This document shows, piece by piece, positions 52,394 to 61,306 of a stretch of DNA of 64,000 nt; the first letter of the stretch is position 1; each line of letters starts with the position of its first letter. The DNA is from Chryseobacterium sp. MYb7 (lineage in GTDB: Bacteria > Bacteroidota > Bacteroidia > Flavobacteriales > Weeksellaceae), in the NCBI RefSeq assembly GCF_002979455.1, contig NZ_PCOU01000001.1, forward strand, positions 62,001 through 126,000, given 5' to 3'. The notes beneath the pieces were generated by a model. It did no database searches and was not told where the DNA came from. It worked only from the letters and a program-made list of their open reading frames with translations. The position numbers were made by a program, and so were the translations under genes.

Positions 52394-55300
52394 ATGCCAA
52401 ACACAATTTCCTCATTAGAAACCTTATCAATAGGTTCAGCTGTATTGCTGTCATCTGAAGACAGAGAAAAATTACTCAACGGATTCAATAAAACCGGTTG
52501 GGATTATCATCATGAAGAAACATTGGAATCTCTTTTCCGAAAACAGGTAATTCTTCATCCTGATAAGACCGCAGCTGTTTGTCAGGATCAGGAGATCACC
52601 TACAGGGAGCTAGATCAGAGAAGCAATCAGGTCGCCAATCTATTATTGAGCCGTGGTATTAAAGAAGGTAAATATGTTCCCATCTGGCTGGATCGATCTT
52701 TAGAATGGATTGTTGCCGTTCTTGGTGTTATCAAAACGGGAGCGGCTTATGTTCCTATAGATCCTGCGTATCCGGCCAAAAGAGTAGAATATATCCTTTC
52801 AGATACTTCTGCAGATGTTATCATTACCAATAAAATTCTTGAAGATCTTTTATTGGATAACGAAAAGACAAAAGTATTTGATCTGAGCAATATGGAGAAT
52901 CTTAATCATTTGTCTTCAGAATACCCTGAGGTTAACATTCATCAGAACAGCTTAGCCTATACCATTTATACTTCAGGCTCAACCGGAAAGCCAAAAGGAG
53001 TAATGGTAAGCCATCAGGCAATACAGCATCTGGTAACCTGGCACAATCATCATTTTCATGTGGATCATAGCTCAAAATTGACTCTCGTTGCAGGGTTAGC
53101 ATTTGATATCTCTGTTTGGGAAACCTGGTCCGCTCTCACTTCTGGAGCCACAATATTTATAGCTAATAATGAAGACAGAACAGATGCAATTGCTTTGGTA
53201 GATTTTTATAGAAGAAATCAGATTACACATGGTTTCGTACCCACTGTTCTGGCTCCGTCTGTCGTTAATGATTCCCGTAATTATCATGATCTGAAACTGA
53301 AATATCTTTTTACAGGAGGAGAAAAATTAAAACCAGTGCTTACTTCCGAATTAAATTATGAATTGGTGGATTATTATGGCCCCACAGAATGTACAGTATA
53401 TGCTACTTTTAAAAAGGTGAAAGATACCGGCGGATCATACATTTCCTCAATAGGGAAGCCTATTGCCAATGCGAAAGCTTATATTTTAGGAGAGAATATG
53501 GAGTTATTGCCGGTGGGAGCTGTAGGAGAATTATGTATTGGGGGAAGTATTTTAGCAAAAGGATATCTTAACAATGAAGAACTTACCAATGCTAAATTTA
53601 TTATCAATCCATTCAATGAAACAGAAAAGCTCTACCGTACCGGAGATCTTGCCAAATGGAAGCCGGATGGTGATATTGAATTTTTGGGAAGAATAGATAA
53701 TCAGATAAAAATTCGTGGATTCCGTGTTGAATTGGGTGAAATTGAACGTACATTGATTCAGCAGAAGGATATCAAAGAAGCTCTTGTTATTGGAAAAGAA
53801 ACAGAAGGAAGTACCCAGTATCTGATTGCTTTTATTGTATTAGAACCTGGAGTAACAAAGGATATTTCGTCGGTCAGAAATGCATTGAAAGATGAACTTC
53901 CAGGTTACATGATTCCGGCACAAATTATTTTTATAGATAAAATACCGCTAACAGCAAATGGCAAAACGGATACCCAGGTTTTAAAAGACCTGGCTGATAA
54001 AGAGGCCAAAGAATTGATCTCACTGGAACCACCTACCAACGAAACAGAACGAATTACCGTAGATGTCTGGTCCTCAGCACTGGAAAGACCAGTCATTAAT
54101 ATCACAGATAATTTCTTTGATATCGGTGGGAATTCCCTGTTGGTGGCAATAGTAGCTGTAGCTTTACAAAGAAAGTTGGATGTAAAAGTATATTTGCGGG
54201 ATATTTATCAGTATCCGGTACTGCAGCAGCTATCGGAAGTTCTTATTGCCAGATCCAGAGAGGTAAGAGAAGCAATTCCCACGGAAGATGTAGAACCTTA
54301 TGTTGAGTTGCAGAAAGATGTTTATCTTGCTCCAGGAACTGTTTTTGCTGGTGGATTTGATTCTAAGCAGGTTGAAAACCCAACTGCTATATTTTTAACG
54401 GGTGTTACCGGATTTATAGGAATTCATCTTTTGCAGGAACTTCTGGATACCACAAGTGCTGATATTTACTGCCTTGTAAGAGCGCAGGATGAGTTTTATG
54501 CAATGGAAAAAATAGACGGATGTTTTAAACAATACCATATTCCTCAAAGTATAGAACAGAAACCGAGAATTATTCCTGTAATCGGAGATCTGGCTTTACC
54601 GTCTTTAGGATTATCAGAAGAAACATTCACAAAGCTGGCGAAGCAAACCGATTTAATTTACCATTCCGGAAGCTCAGTTAATTTCATTGAACCTTATTCC
54701 TATATGAAAACCCCTAATGTAGAAGGATTGAGAGAAATCATAAAACTGGCAGGAGCTGAAAAAACCAAATGTCTTGCCTTACTGTCAACCATTTCCGTAT
54801 ACAGTTGGGGACATTTGTTTACCGGAAAAACAGTGATGCTTGAATCTGATGATATTGAACAGAATCTGATGTCTGTAAGCAAAGACATTGGCTATGTAAG
54901 AAGCAAATGGGTCATGGAAGCTGTTGCCGATTTAGCAGCAAAAGAAGGACTGCCACTGATTACTTATCGTCTTGGATATGCCATGTGTCACAGCGAAACA
55001 GGAGCAAGTGCTTCTTACCAATGGTGGTCCGGATTGGTGAAAAATTGTATAGAATTCAAATCATATCCTGCACTTACTGAGCTTAGAGAAGGTCTTATCA
55101 CCGTAGATTATATGACCAAAGCTATGGCTCATATCACAAAAAATAAAGAGGCAATAGGTAAAAAATTCAACCTGATTGCCCGTCCGGAAACTAATCTTAC
55201 TTTAGAAGATTTCTTTGGACTCATGAAAAAATATTATCCTTTTACCCTCAAAGATCTTCCTTATAAAGAATGGAGAAAACAATGGGAAGATGACAGTAAA

Positions 55301-55501
55301 AACCGGTTGTATCCATTGACAAGTCTTTTCAGAGATAATATGCATGAAGGATTATCCACTGTAGAACTTTACCAGAATACTTACATCTGGGATTGTTCCA
55401 ATGTGATTCAGTATCTGGAAGGTTCCGGTATTGAGGAGCCTGTATTTGATAAAAAAATATTGGATTCCTATTTAAAATACCTGGGGATTCCGGTTGAATA
55501 G
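52394..55501 (+). CDS. Orphan adenylation-carrier-thioester reductase enzyme (A-PCP-R)
   Basis: The 1035-residue protein has an adenylation domain (about 30-525; TSGSTGKPKG core near 196-205, DYYGPTE near 332, RTGDL and A10 Lys in ANGKTD near 520), a carrier domain (DNFFDIGGNSL, phosphopantetheine Ser581) and a C-terminal reductase (NAD(P)-binding TGVTGFIG near 667-674, Tyr834 and Lys838 in YVRSK). It should activate an acid or amino acid, load it on the carrier and release it as an aldehyde or alcohol. It lacks a condensation domain. Alignment by eye to GrsA gives pocket residues D-I-W-F-F-G-Y-V-Y; the Asp suggests an amino-acid substrate. No other biosynthetic gene is adjacent. Confidence 0.85.
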   Translation: MPNTISSLETLSIGSAVLLSSEDREKLLNGFNKTGWDYHHEETLESLFRKQVILHPDKTAAVCQDQEITYRELDQRSNQVANLLLSRGIKEGKYVPIWLDRSLEWIVAVLGVIKTGAAYVPIDPAYPAKRVEYILSDTSADVIITNKILEDLLLDNEKTKVFDLSNMENLNHLSSEYPEVNIHQNSLAYTIYTSGSTGKPKGVMVSHQAIQHLVTWHNHHFHVDHSSKLTLVAGLAFDISVWETWSALTSGATIFIANNEDRTDAIALVDFYRRNQITHGFVPTVLAPSVVNDSRNYHDLKLKYLFTGGEKLKPVLTSELNYELVDYYGPTECTVYATFKKVKDTGGSYISSIGKPIANAKAYILGENMELLPVGAVGELCIGGSILAKGYLNNEELTNAKFIINPFNETEKLYRTGDLAKWKPDGDIEFLGRIDNQIKIRGFRVELGEIERTLIQQKDIKEALVIGKETEGSTQYLIAFIVLEPGVTKDISSVRNALKDELPGYMIPAQIIFIDKIPLTANGKTDTQVLKDLADKEAKELISLEPPTNETERITVDVWSSALERPVINITDNFFDIGGNSLLVAIVAVALQRKLDVKVYLRDIYQYPVLQQLSEVLIARSREVREAIPTEDVEPYVELQKDVYLAPGTVFAGGFDSKQVENPTAIFLTGVTGFIGIHLLQELLDTTSADIYCLVRAQDEFYAMEKIDGCFKQYHIPQSIEQKPRIIPVIGDLALPSLGLSEETFTKLAKQTDLIYHSGSSVNFIEPYSYMKTPNVEGLREIIKLAGAEKTKCLALLSTISVYSWGHLFTGKTVMLESDDIEQNLMSVSKDIGYVRSKWVMEAVADLAAKEGLPLITYRLGYAMCHSETGASASYQWWSGLVKNCIEFKSYPALTELREGLITVDYMTKAMAHITKNKEAIGKKFNLIARPETNLTLEDFFGLMKKYYPFTLKDLPYKEWRKQWEDDSKNRLYPLTSLFRDNMHEGLSTVELYQNTYIWDCSNVIQYLEGSGIEEPVFDKKILDSYLKYLGIPVE

Positions 55502-55514
55502 CATTTAATAATCA

Positions 55515-55545
55515 AAAAGCCCAAACAGGATCTGCTTGGGCTTTT
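55515..55545 (+). terminator. Terminator after the A-PCP-R gene
   Basis: AAAAGCCCAA and TTGGGCTTTT form a 10-bp stem with a loop of 11 bases and T-rich end, 14 bases after the stop. Confidence 0.8.
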
Positions 55546-55561
55546 AATTTTTATTGAATAA

Positions 55562-55598
55562 ATACGTCAAGTTTTGTCGTAGTAGAGAATGACATTTG
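55562..55598 (+). promoter_or_regulatory. Conserved 18-bp regulatory motif with GAYATTTG box (copy 2)
   Basis: ATACGTCAAGTTTTGTCG at 55562-55579 is followed after 11 bases by GACATTTG. It is the partner of the site at 19938. The 96-residue gene starts 63 bases downstream. Confidence 0.65.
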
Positions 55599-55660
55599 TA
55601 TCAGGGTAATGAGAAAGTATTGCTCAGTTTTTAATTAACTGAAAAACCAAAGAAAAATAA

Positions 55661-55951
55661 ATGAATAACACAATTGTATTGTCTAAAGATTTTGCCGCTC
55701 ATGAAAGTGCTGTGGTAGACCTGAAATCCTGTGGATTGGTAAATCCGCTGAGAGCTCTTACATTTCAAAATAAAACAGGACAGTCTGCAAAGTTTCTTTG
55801 GCAGGGAGATATAATCTATAACAAAGATAAGGTGGGATATTTTAAGGAAATAAATAATGATCTGGGAATAAAAGTAAACCATTATGAAGGTTTTATAACG
55901 GTTACCAATGGAGGAGGAGAGCAATATTTGGAAGGCGAGCTGAAACCATAA
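55661..55951 (+). CDS. 96-residue protein of unknown family, co-regulated candidate
   Basis: The protein is small, without signal peptide, and beta-rich (ALTFQNKTGQSAKFLWQGDIIYNKD, GFITVTNGGGEQYLEGE). It looks like a small compact beta sandwich. I do not recognise it. Its upstream region has the same 18-bp motif and box as the first gene of the toxin-carrier locus, so it could belong to the same regulon. It converges with the spondin gene across a strong terminator. Confidence 0.65.
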   Translation: MNNTIVLSKDFAAHESAVVDLKSCGLVNPLRALTFQNKTGQSAKFLWQGDIIYNKDKVGYFKEINNDLGIKVNHYEGFITVTNGGGEQYLEGELKP

Positions 55952-55992
55952 TCTGGCACATATTTTTATTTTCCCGGATAGTATATACTATA

Positions 55993-56026
55993 AAGAAAGG
56001 TCAGACATTATTGTCTGACCTTTCTT
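55993..56026. terminator. Bidirectional terminator
   Basis: AAGAAAGGTCAGACA and TGTCTGACCTTTCTT form a perfect 15-bp stem with a 4-base loop, between the 96-residue gene and the converging spondin gene. Confidence 0.9.
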
Positions 56027-56035
56027 AGTTGAAGA

Positions 56036-57262
56036 TTAATTGACGGTTACCTTAATCACATTCTGGACAGCAGGAACAGGATAAAAGCTTCCTACTTTGG
56101 AAATAACCTTATTTTCACTTTGTGGAGTTCCACCAAATAAAGCCTGATGATTTCCGGCACCCGGATATTGGTCAATCCCTGTTCCGGAATCAAACAATGA
56201 AGTTTTTGAGCTGATGTCTCCCTTAGTATTAGCATCAATACTTTGTTCATTAGCAAAGAACCAGTCATTGGAAAAGCCAAACATTGTTGCATAAGCAATT
56301 TTATCACCCGGTTCAGCATTAAAACTTGTTGTTACTTTACTTCCCGGCGCTACCGGAGCATTTCCTGCAACATATACGCCTTTTACGCCGGATAGAGATT
56401 TAAGACTGTTTTGAAGCTTGGTCACATTTCCAAACTGTGCAATGTCTTTCAGTCCCATCCCACTGTCTGATTTACCCAGTTCGTAAATTGGATTTTTATC
56501 ACCACGATAAACAACTACCAATGCTGGAGAAAGTCCTGTCATAATTCCGGTATTAGCATTTAACTTCGTCATCATTTTACTGATATTCCCCATTTGAGCA
56601 ATATCTGTGATTTCAGGATTGGATAAAGCATTAGGGGTGAAAAATGGTGCACTGTTCAGCAGCTGAGAACCATTGTAATTGGAAACCGCCCATACTCCAG
56701 GAGAAAAAGGAGTTTCGTTAGCGGTTCCGCCGGATGTATTGGTAATGGTGAGTGTGAATTCCGAACTTACATCATTGTAAGCCAGATTGAGTTTCATAAG
56801 CTGTGAAGCATTTACATTAGGAACCTGCATGATCGGCTTGCTTTCAACCTGTCCTGTGGTATCATCTTTACTTCCGTTATCCCATAACCTTACGCTTGAA
56901 GAAACATCTCCGGTAATGGCATTTCCATTGGCATCAAACAATTTGATACCTGGCTGTTGGGAAGCAAAAAACCAGTCTTTTGAAGCTCCATACATGGTAG
57001 CAAACATTAAAGCTTGTGTTTTTCCTGCACTGAATGTAACAGAAACAGATTGTCCGGGTAAAATAATAGGAGGAGTTCCTGTTCCCTGAAAACTTCCGCT
57101 TTCTACAAAATCTTTAGGGGTTACTACATTTTCAAAAGTGATGCTTCTTTGAAAACCCATATCCATCATCATGTCGTCATTAGAATCACTACATGAAGAA
57201 AGAGTAAATGCTGCTAAAGTAGCTGCCGCTAAAATTGATGTTCTGAAAATAAACTTGTTCAT
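56036..57262 (-). CDS. Lipoprotein with two spondin-N-type domains
   Basis: The 408-residue protein has a lipobox (AAFTLSSC, Cys24). It has two spondin-like repeats: the first (about 40-180) with SVTFSAGKTQALMFATMYGASKDWFFASQ, the second (about 300-405) with KVTTSFNAEPGDKIAYATMFGFSNDWFFANE. This is a known bacterial lipoprotein form of the spondin N domain found in Bacteroidota. It is likely surface or periplasmic; the ligand is unknown. Confidence 0.82.
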   Translation of the reverse strand: MNKFIFRTSILAAATLAAFTLSSCSDSNDDMMMDMGFQRSITFENVVTPKDFVESGSFQGTGTPPIILPGQSVSVTFSAGKTQALMFATMYGASKDWFFASQQPGIKLFDANGNAITGDVSSSVRLWDNGSKDDTTGQVESKPIMQVPNVNASQLMKLNLAYNDVSSEFTLTITNTSGGTANETPFSPGVWAVSNYNGSQLLNSAPFFTPNALSNPEITDIAQMGNISKMMTKLNANTGIMTGLSPALVVVYRGDKNPIYELGKSDSGMGLKDIAQFGNVTKLQNSLKSLSGVKGVYVAGNAPVAPGSKVTTSFNAEPGDKIAYATMFGFSNDWFFANEQSIDANTKGDISSKTSLFDSGTGIDQYPGAGNHQALFGGTPQSENKVISKVGSFYPVPAVQNVIKVTVN

Positions 57263-57394
57263 AAAAGTAAATTTTTTATAGTTATAAATGATATCTGTAA
57301 CTATAGTCGGCTACTTTTTGAGATCCTGACAAAAAATATTTTCTTAATTCAATTTTTTTTAAAATGTAGATTCTGAGCGTGAAGAGAGGGTACT

Positions 57395-57871
57395 CTATAT
57401 CCCCTTTTTTCCATCCAGAATCATCTGGATCATTTTTATTTTTCTGTTTTCTCTTGTTTCAGGTTTCTTGGCTTCTTCAATCCAACGGATGTATTCCTTT
57501 CGGTGAGTGTAACTCATTTTGTCAAATAGATCTTTTGCTTGTGGATTTTCATTAAAGACGAATGCTATATCATCTGCAATTTCAACTACTCTCTCTTCTT
57601 TGTCTTCAGCAAGAGAAACAGAGACCTCATCACCGAAGGTTTTATTCAGCAGCTTTCTGACTTCCTGAGTAAGACCTAAAATGTGACAATCAGATTTCAT
57701 TTTAGCCAGACTTCCGCGATATTCAACTTTACCATCAAACAGGGCTTTTATCTTTACCTGACCTTTCTTATTAAACAACTCTTCCGTGGAAAAAGGAAAT
57801 TCTACAAATGCAGCATTCATCTCTCCGTTTTGCTGAATAATGGCTTTGAATTCAATAGGTTGAGGTTTCAT
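57395..57871 (-). CDS. YdeI/OmpD-associated-like protein with DUF1905 N-terminus
   Basis: The 158-residue protein has an N-terminal DUF1905 beta-domain (about 1-95, AAFVEFPFSTEELFNKKGQVKIKALFDG, LTQEVRKLLNKTFGDEVSVSL) and a C-terminal YdeI-type helical part (MSYTHRKEYIRWIEEAKKPETRENRKIKMIQMI). Family members are linked to stress or bacteriocin protection in other bacteria; the exact function is unknown. It is monocistronic. Confidence 0.82.
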   Translation of the reverse strand: MKPQPIEFKAIIQQNGEMNAAFVEFPFSTEELFNKKGQVKIKALFDGKVEYRGSLAKMKSDCHILGLTQEVRKLLNKTFGDEVSVSLAEDKEERVVEIADDIAFVFNENPQAKDLFDKMSYTHRKEYIRWIEEAKKPETRENRKIKMIQMILDGKKGI

Positions 57872-57900
57872 AATGAATAATTTTAATAGTCAAAAATAAA

Positions 57901-57929
57901 AAAACCGTGAAAGTAAATTTCACGGTTTT
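57901..57929 (-). terminator. Terminator of the S46 peptidase gene
   Basis: AAAACCGTGAAA and TTTCACGGTTTT form a perfect 12-bp stem with a 5-base loop, 20 bases after the stop of the minus-strand peptidase. Confidence 0.88.
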
Positions 57930-57949
57930 GAAAAATATATCAGATAAGA

Positions 57950-60157
57950 TTATTTTTTCTTGATTTTCTTAGGCATTGTTGTAGTACCTGAGTTTTTAGT
58001 TTTTGTATCAGCAGGAGTGTTTTCACTTCTTACAAGCTTCAACTCGTCAACTAATCTTCTTGCACCCGCATACTTATCGATTGTCCAAAGAACAAAACGA
58101 ACGTCTACGTTGATTGTTTTCTGCCATTCCTGTTCGAATACGATGTCACCGCTTAATGCTTCGCTGTTACCATCGAAAGCAATACCGATAAGGTTTCCGT
58201 CTCCATCAATTACCGGAGAACCAGAGTTACCTCCTGTAATATCATTGTTAGAAAGGAAGTTTACAGGCATGTATCCTGCAGCATCAGCGTACTGTCCGAA
58301 ATCTTTAAGGTTATAAAGATCAATCACTCTTTGAGGAAGATCGAATTCTTCATCACCTTTCTTGTATTTTCCAACAAGACCAGTCATATCTGTATAATAG
58401 TTATCAGTAATACCGAAGTAGTTTCTATCACTTCTGATAGGTAATTTATCTACAGTACCGTAAGTTAATCTCATAGTAGAGTTAGCATCCGGGTAGAATT
58501 TCTTCTCAGGCATAGCCTTCATTAGACCTGCTAAGAAAAGACGGTTATTTTTTGCAAAATTGTCATCTATTTTAACGAATCTTTCAGTGCTTATCTTTTG
58601 ATCGGCAACAATTCCGTTAGCTGCTTTCCAAAGTGGATCAGCATCAAGTTTCAATGCATCTGGATTTAATAAGAAATTCGTTGCAGAAGTTTTATTAGCG
58701 AAGATTGAAGAATATGCTACGTTGGAAACTGTTTTAGCATCTAATCCTAAAATAGTTGCAGAAGCAACTTCAGCATTTTTAACTCTAGCTTGGTAAAGAC
58801 TTGTCATAGCTGCAAGCATTTCTCCTTCTAAAGATGGGTTGAAGTTTTCATAAGCAGACTTAATGGCAGCTTCTGTTTTAGCTTTCATAGCCAATCTTCC
58901 CTGCATATCTTGAGCAGCGTAAGCTTTAAGAGCAGATCCTACTTGTAATGCAAGTGTAATGTATTTTGCATTTCTTGAAAACTGAGAAGCATAGTTTCTT
59001 TCAACGTTTCTATCAGAAACTTGTTTATAGTAAATACCAATATCTTCTAAAACGCCATTGTATTGATCATTTCCTGGCATTGCAGCCCACTTATTGTAAG
59101 TTTCTTCAATTTTTTGTTTGTCAGAAATAGTTCCGTTTTTCTCTACTGCATCAATAGTTCCCTGTCTGTTTTTCCAGTAGTTAGCTACTGAAGCGTACTG
59201 AGAAGCATAGTTAAGCTGAGTTGCTTTATCCTTGTCCATGTACTTTTTCATTACATCCATAGCCAATTTAGAAGCTTCTACCCAAGCCGGGTAATCTTTA
59301 GTTACCATTTGCTGAATTCCATAAGAAGTCAGATAACGGTTTGTTCTTCCAGGGTAACCCAAGATCATGGAGAAATCACCAGGCTTAATTCCTTTAAGAG
59401 AAACCGGAAGGAAGTGCTTCGGCTTCAATGGGGTGTTGCTTGGAGAATATTCAGCAGGATTTCCTGCAGCATCAGCATATACTCTGAAAACAGTGAAGTC
59501 TGCTGTGTGTCTTGGCCATTCCCAGTTGTCTGTATCTCCTCCGAATTTTCCTAATGATGAAGGTGGAGCACCTACTAATCTGATGTCTTTATAATCCTGG
59601 TATACAAAATAGTAGAATTCATTTCCGTTGAAGAAATCTCTTACTACTACAGTATATTTTCCGTTTTCAGAGTTTTCTGTCTGAATCGCTTTAGTTTCAG
59701 CATCAATAACAGCTTTTCTCTCTGCTCCGGTCATATTGTTGTTTAGTTTCGAAGTGATTCTCTGCGTAGCATCATCCATTCTCACTAAAAATCTTACATA
59801 AAGATCCTTTGCATTGAATTCGTCTTTCTGTTTCATTGCCCAGAAACCGTTCTTCAAATAATCTTTTTCCGGTGTAGAAGCAGCAGCAACGGCACCATAA
59901 CCACAGTGGTGGTTTGTAAATATAAGTCCTTTATCAGAAACAATCTCTCCTGTACAGAAACCACCGAAACTTACGATAGCATCCTTTAAGCTTGAATTGT
60001 TCACAGAATAAATTTCTTCAGGCGTAAGATGTAGACCCTCTTTTTGCATATCAACACCGTTAAGTCTTTTGATGAGCATTAGCAGCCACATCCCCTCATC
60101 CGCCCTCATTTGAGCAAAGCCCAATAAGAAAGTGAATAGTAGAAATAGTCTTTTCAT
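57950..60157 (-). CDS. S46-family dipeptidyl-peptidase, DPP7 type
   Basis: I start at ATG 60157 (735 residues), because that yields the signal peptide MKRLFLLFTFLLGFAQMRA, while the earlier start at 60310 adds 51 unlikely residues. The S46 residues are visible: His in TNHHCGYGA, the Asp region, and the active Ser in GGNSGSPVID. The S1 determinant loop reads FDGNSEALSGDI. The Gly there matches DPP7 (hydrophobic P1), whereas DPP11 has Arg for acidic P1. It is a periplasmic enzyme that removes dipeptides from oligopeptides in amino-acid nutrition. Confidence 0.92.
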   Translation of the reverse strand: MKRLFLLFTFLLGFAQMRADEGMWLLMLIKRLNGVDMQKEGLHLTPEEIYSVNNSSLKDAIVSFGGFCTGEIVSDKGLIFTNHHCGYGAVAAASTPEKDYLKNGFWAMKQKDEFNAKDLYVRFLVRMDDATQRITSKLNNNMTGAERKAVIDAETKAIQTENSENGKYTVVVRDFFNGNEFYYFVYQDYKDIRLVGAPPSSLGKFGGDTDNWEWPRHTADFTVFRVYADAAGNPAEYSPSNTPLKPKHFLPVSLKGIKPGDFSMILGYPGRTNRYLTSYGIQQMVTKDYPAWVEASKLAMDVMKKYMDKDKATQLNYASQYASVANYWKNRQGTIDAVEKNGTISDKQKIEETYNKWAAMPGNDQYNGVLEDIGIYYKQVSDRNVERNYASQFSRNAKYITLALQVGSALKAYAAQDMQGRLAMKAKTEAAIKSAYENFNPSLEGEMLAAMTSLYQARVKNAEVASATILGLDAKTVSNVAYSSIFANKTSATNFLLNPDALKLDADPLWKAANGIVADQKISTERFVKIDDNFAKNNRLFLAGLMKAMPEKKFYPDANSTMRLTYGTVDKLPIRSDRNYFGITDNYYTDMTGLVGKYKKGDEEFDLPQRVIDLYNLKDFGQYADAAGYMPVNFLSNNDITGGNSGSPVIDGDGNLIGIAFDGNSEALSGDIVFEQEWQKTINVDVRFVLWTIDKYAGARRLVDELKLVRSENTPADTKTKNSGTTTMPKKIKKK

Positions 60158-60243
60158 TTTATAAAATAATTTTTGTGTCGCTAATTTACTAATTTTTACG
60201 AGATTCTGTCCCGGAATGGTACGAAAATGGGATGATAATCCGC

Positions 60244-60678
60244 ATGAAAAAGATACTATTGTCACTTTTTGCAGTTTTACTTTTAGGAGTAGTTTTAAAT
60301 TGTTCTTCAATGCCAGCTAAAAATCCTTCTCTTCAAAGACAATGGATGATTGTTTCATTGGATGGTTTTTCAAAGGATCAACTGATTGCGAATAAGGCCG
60401 AAATGAACCTGGCAGCCAATATGGTAGATGGGAAAATTCAGGCAAGTGCTTATATGGGATGTAACCAAATGTCTTTTGTAACTGAATTTAAAAAAGGAGG
60501 AAAAGTAAAAATTTCAAAAGGCGGAAGTACAATGAAAGCCTGTCAGGATATGAATCTCGAGACCTCTTTCCAGAAGAAAATTGAGACGATGACGAAATAT
60601 TCTGTGGAAGGGCATTTTCTTACTTTAACCGATGATAATGGCAGTTCAATGAAATTTGTAGCGGCCGATTGGGATTAA
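60244..60678 (+). CDS. META/HslJ-domain lipoprotein
   Basis: The 144-residue lipoprotein starts at ATG 60244 (an in-frame ATG at 60232 is possible). It has a lipobox LGVVLNC (Cys near 19) and a META/HslJ domain (RQWMIVSL, AYMGCNQMSFVTEF, MKACQDMNLETSFQ, FLTLTDDNG). META proteins of this type are heat-shock or envelope-stress associated; the role here is unknown. It is divergent to the S46 gene and ends with a hairpin. Confidence 0.82.
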   Translation: MKKILLSLFAVLLLGVVLNCSSMPAKNPSLQRQWMIVSLDGFSKDQLIANKAEMNLAANMVDGKIQASAYMGCNQMSFVTEFKKGGKVKISKGGSTMKACQDMNLETSFQKKIETMTKYSVEGHFLTLTDDNGSSMKFVAADWD

Positions 60679-60700
60679 TTGTTCCTGATTACCATATGAA

Positions 60701-60730
60701 AAAAGTCCGCCAAAAGCGGACTTTCTTTTG
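60701..60730 (+). terminator. Terminator after the META gene
   Basis: AAAGTCCGC and GCGGACTTT form a perfect 9-bp stem with a CAAAA loop and a T-rich end, 22 bases after the stop. Confidence 0.85.
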
Positions 60731-61306
60731 TTTGAAAAATCTAGTTTGGTTATCAGCTTTTTGTAGGTTACTAGTTTGGGAGATTATTAGCTTTTAAAAA
60801 AGTTATGAGTTGTAAGTATAGTTTTTTAGATATCTGCCCATATTGGGTTATTTAATAAATTTTGTATTTGTGTTCCTAGAATTACTATAATTTGCCTGTA
60901 TTATATGAGTACATTCGGAATAACCAAAACTCGGGATTTTAGCATAAGTTGTTTCCAAAGTTTAAATAAAATATTGGTTTTTAAATATTTGCTTTTACAT
61001 CAAATTTCTCATCAGAAGCCAAAGCACTGTGTGAAGATTGTATTTTCATTCTTTCATTTGTGAAAATGAAACATGTTGCTAAAACTTAAGAATCAACAAG
61101 GGAAATCGGAAAAAATTAGGGAATAGATAGAGTTTTTTTTCATAGATAATCACTTTTAGAGTATTCGTATTCTTTCTTATAACACGGGTGATTTGGGAGA
61201 ACTAAATTACCATCTATATCAATCAAATGGCAGAAAAATAGATAAACGGCAGAAATAATCGACCAATAGCATTTTGTGAAGTATTATTGGATATTAGTTG
61301 AGATTT
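60731..61306. other. 576-base intergenic region without a supported gene
   Basis: This AT-rich gap lies between the META gene and a minus-strand LytTR gene. The longest plus-strand frame seen (60905-61063, 52 codons) has no family match or good start context. No RNA structure or repeat stands out. Confidence 0.5.

Noticed and set aside
57960..58316. 118-codon frame antisense to the S46 peptidase gene
   Set aside because: The minus-strand gene has the S46 active-site motif there; the plus frame has no features of its own.
60905..61063. 52-codon plus-strand frame in the 60731-61306 gap
   Set aside because: It has no recognisable domain, no good start context and an unremarkable composition, so it is probably random.
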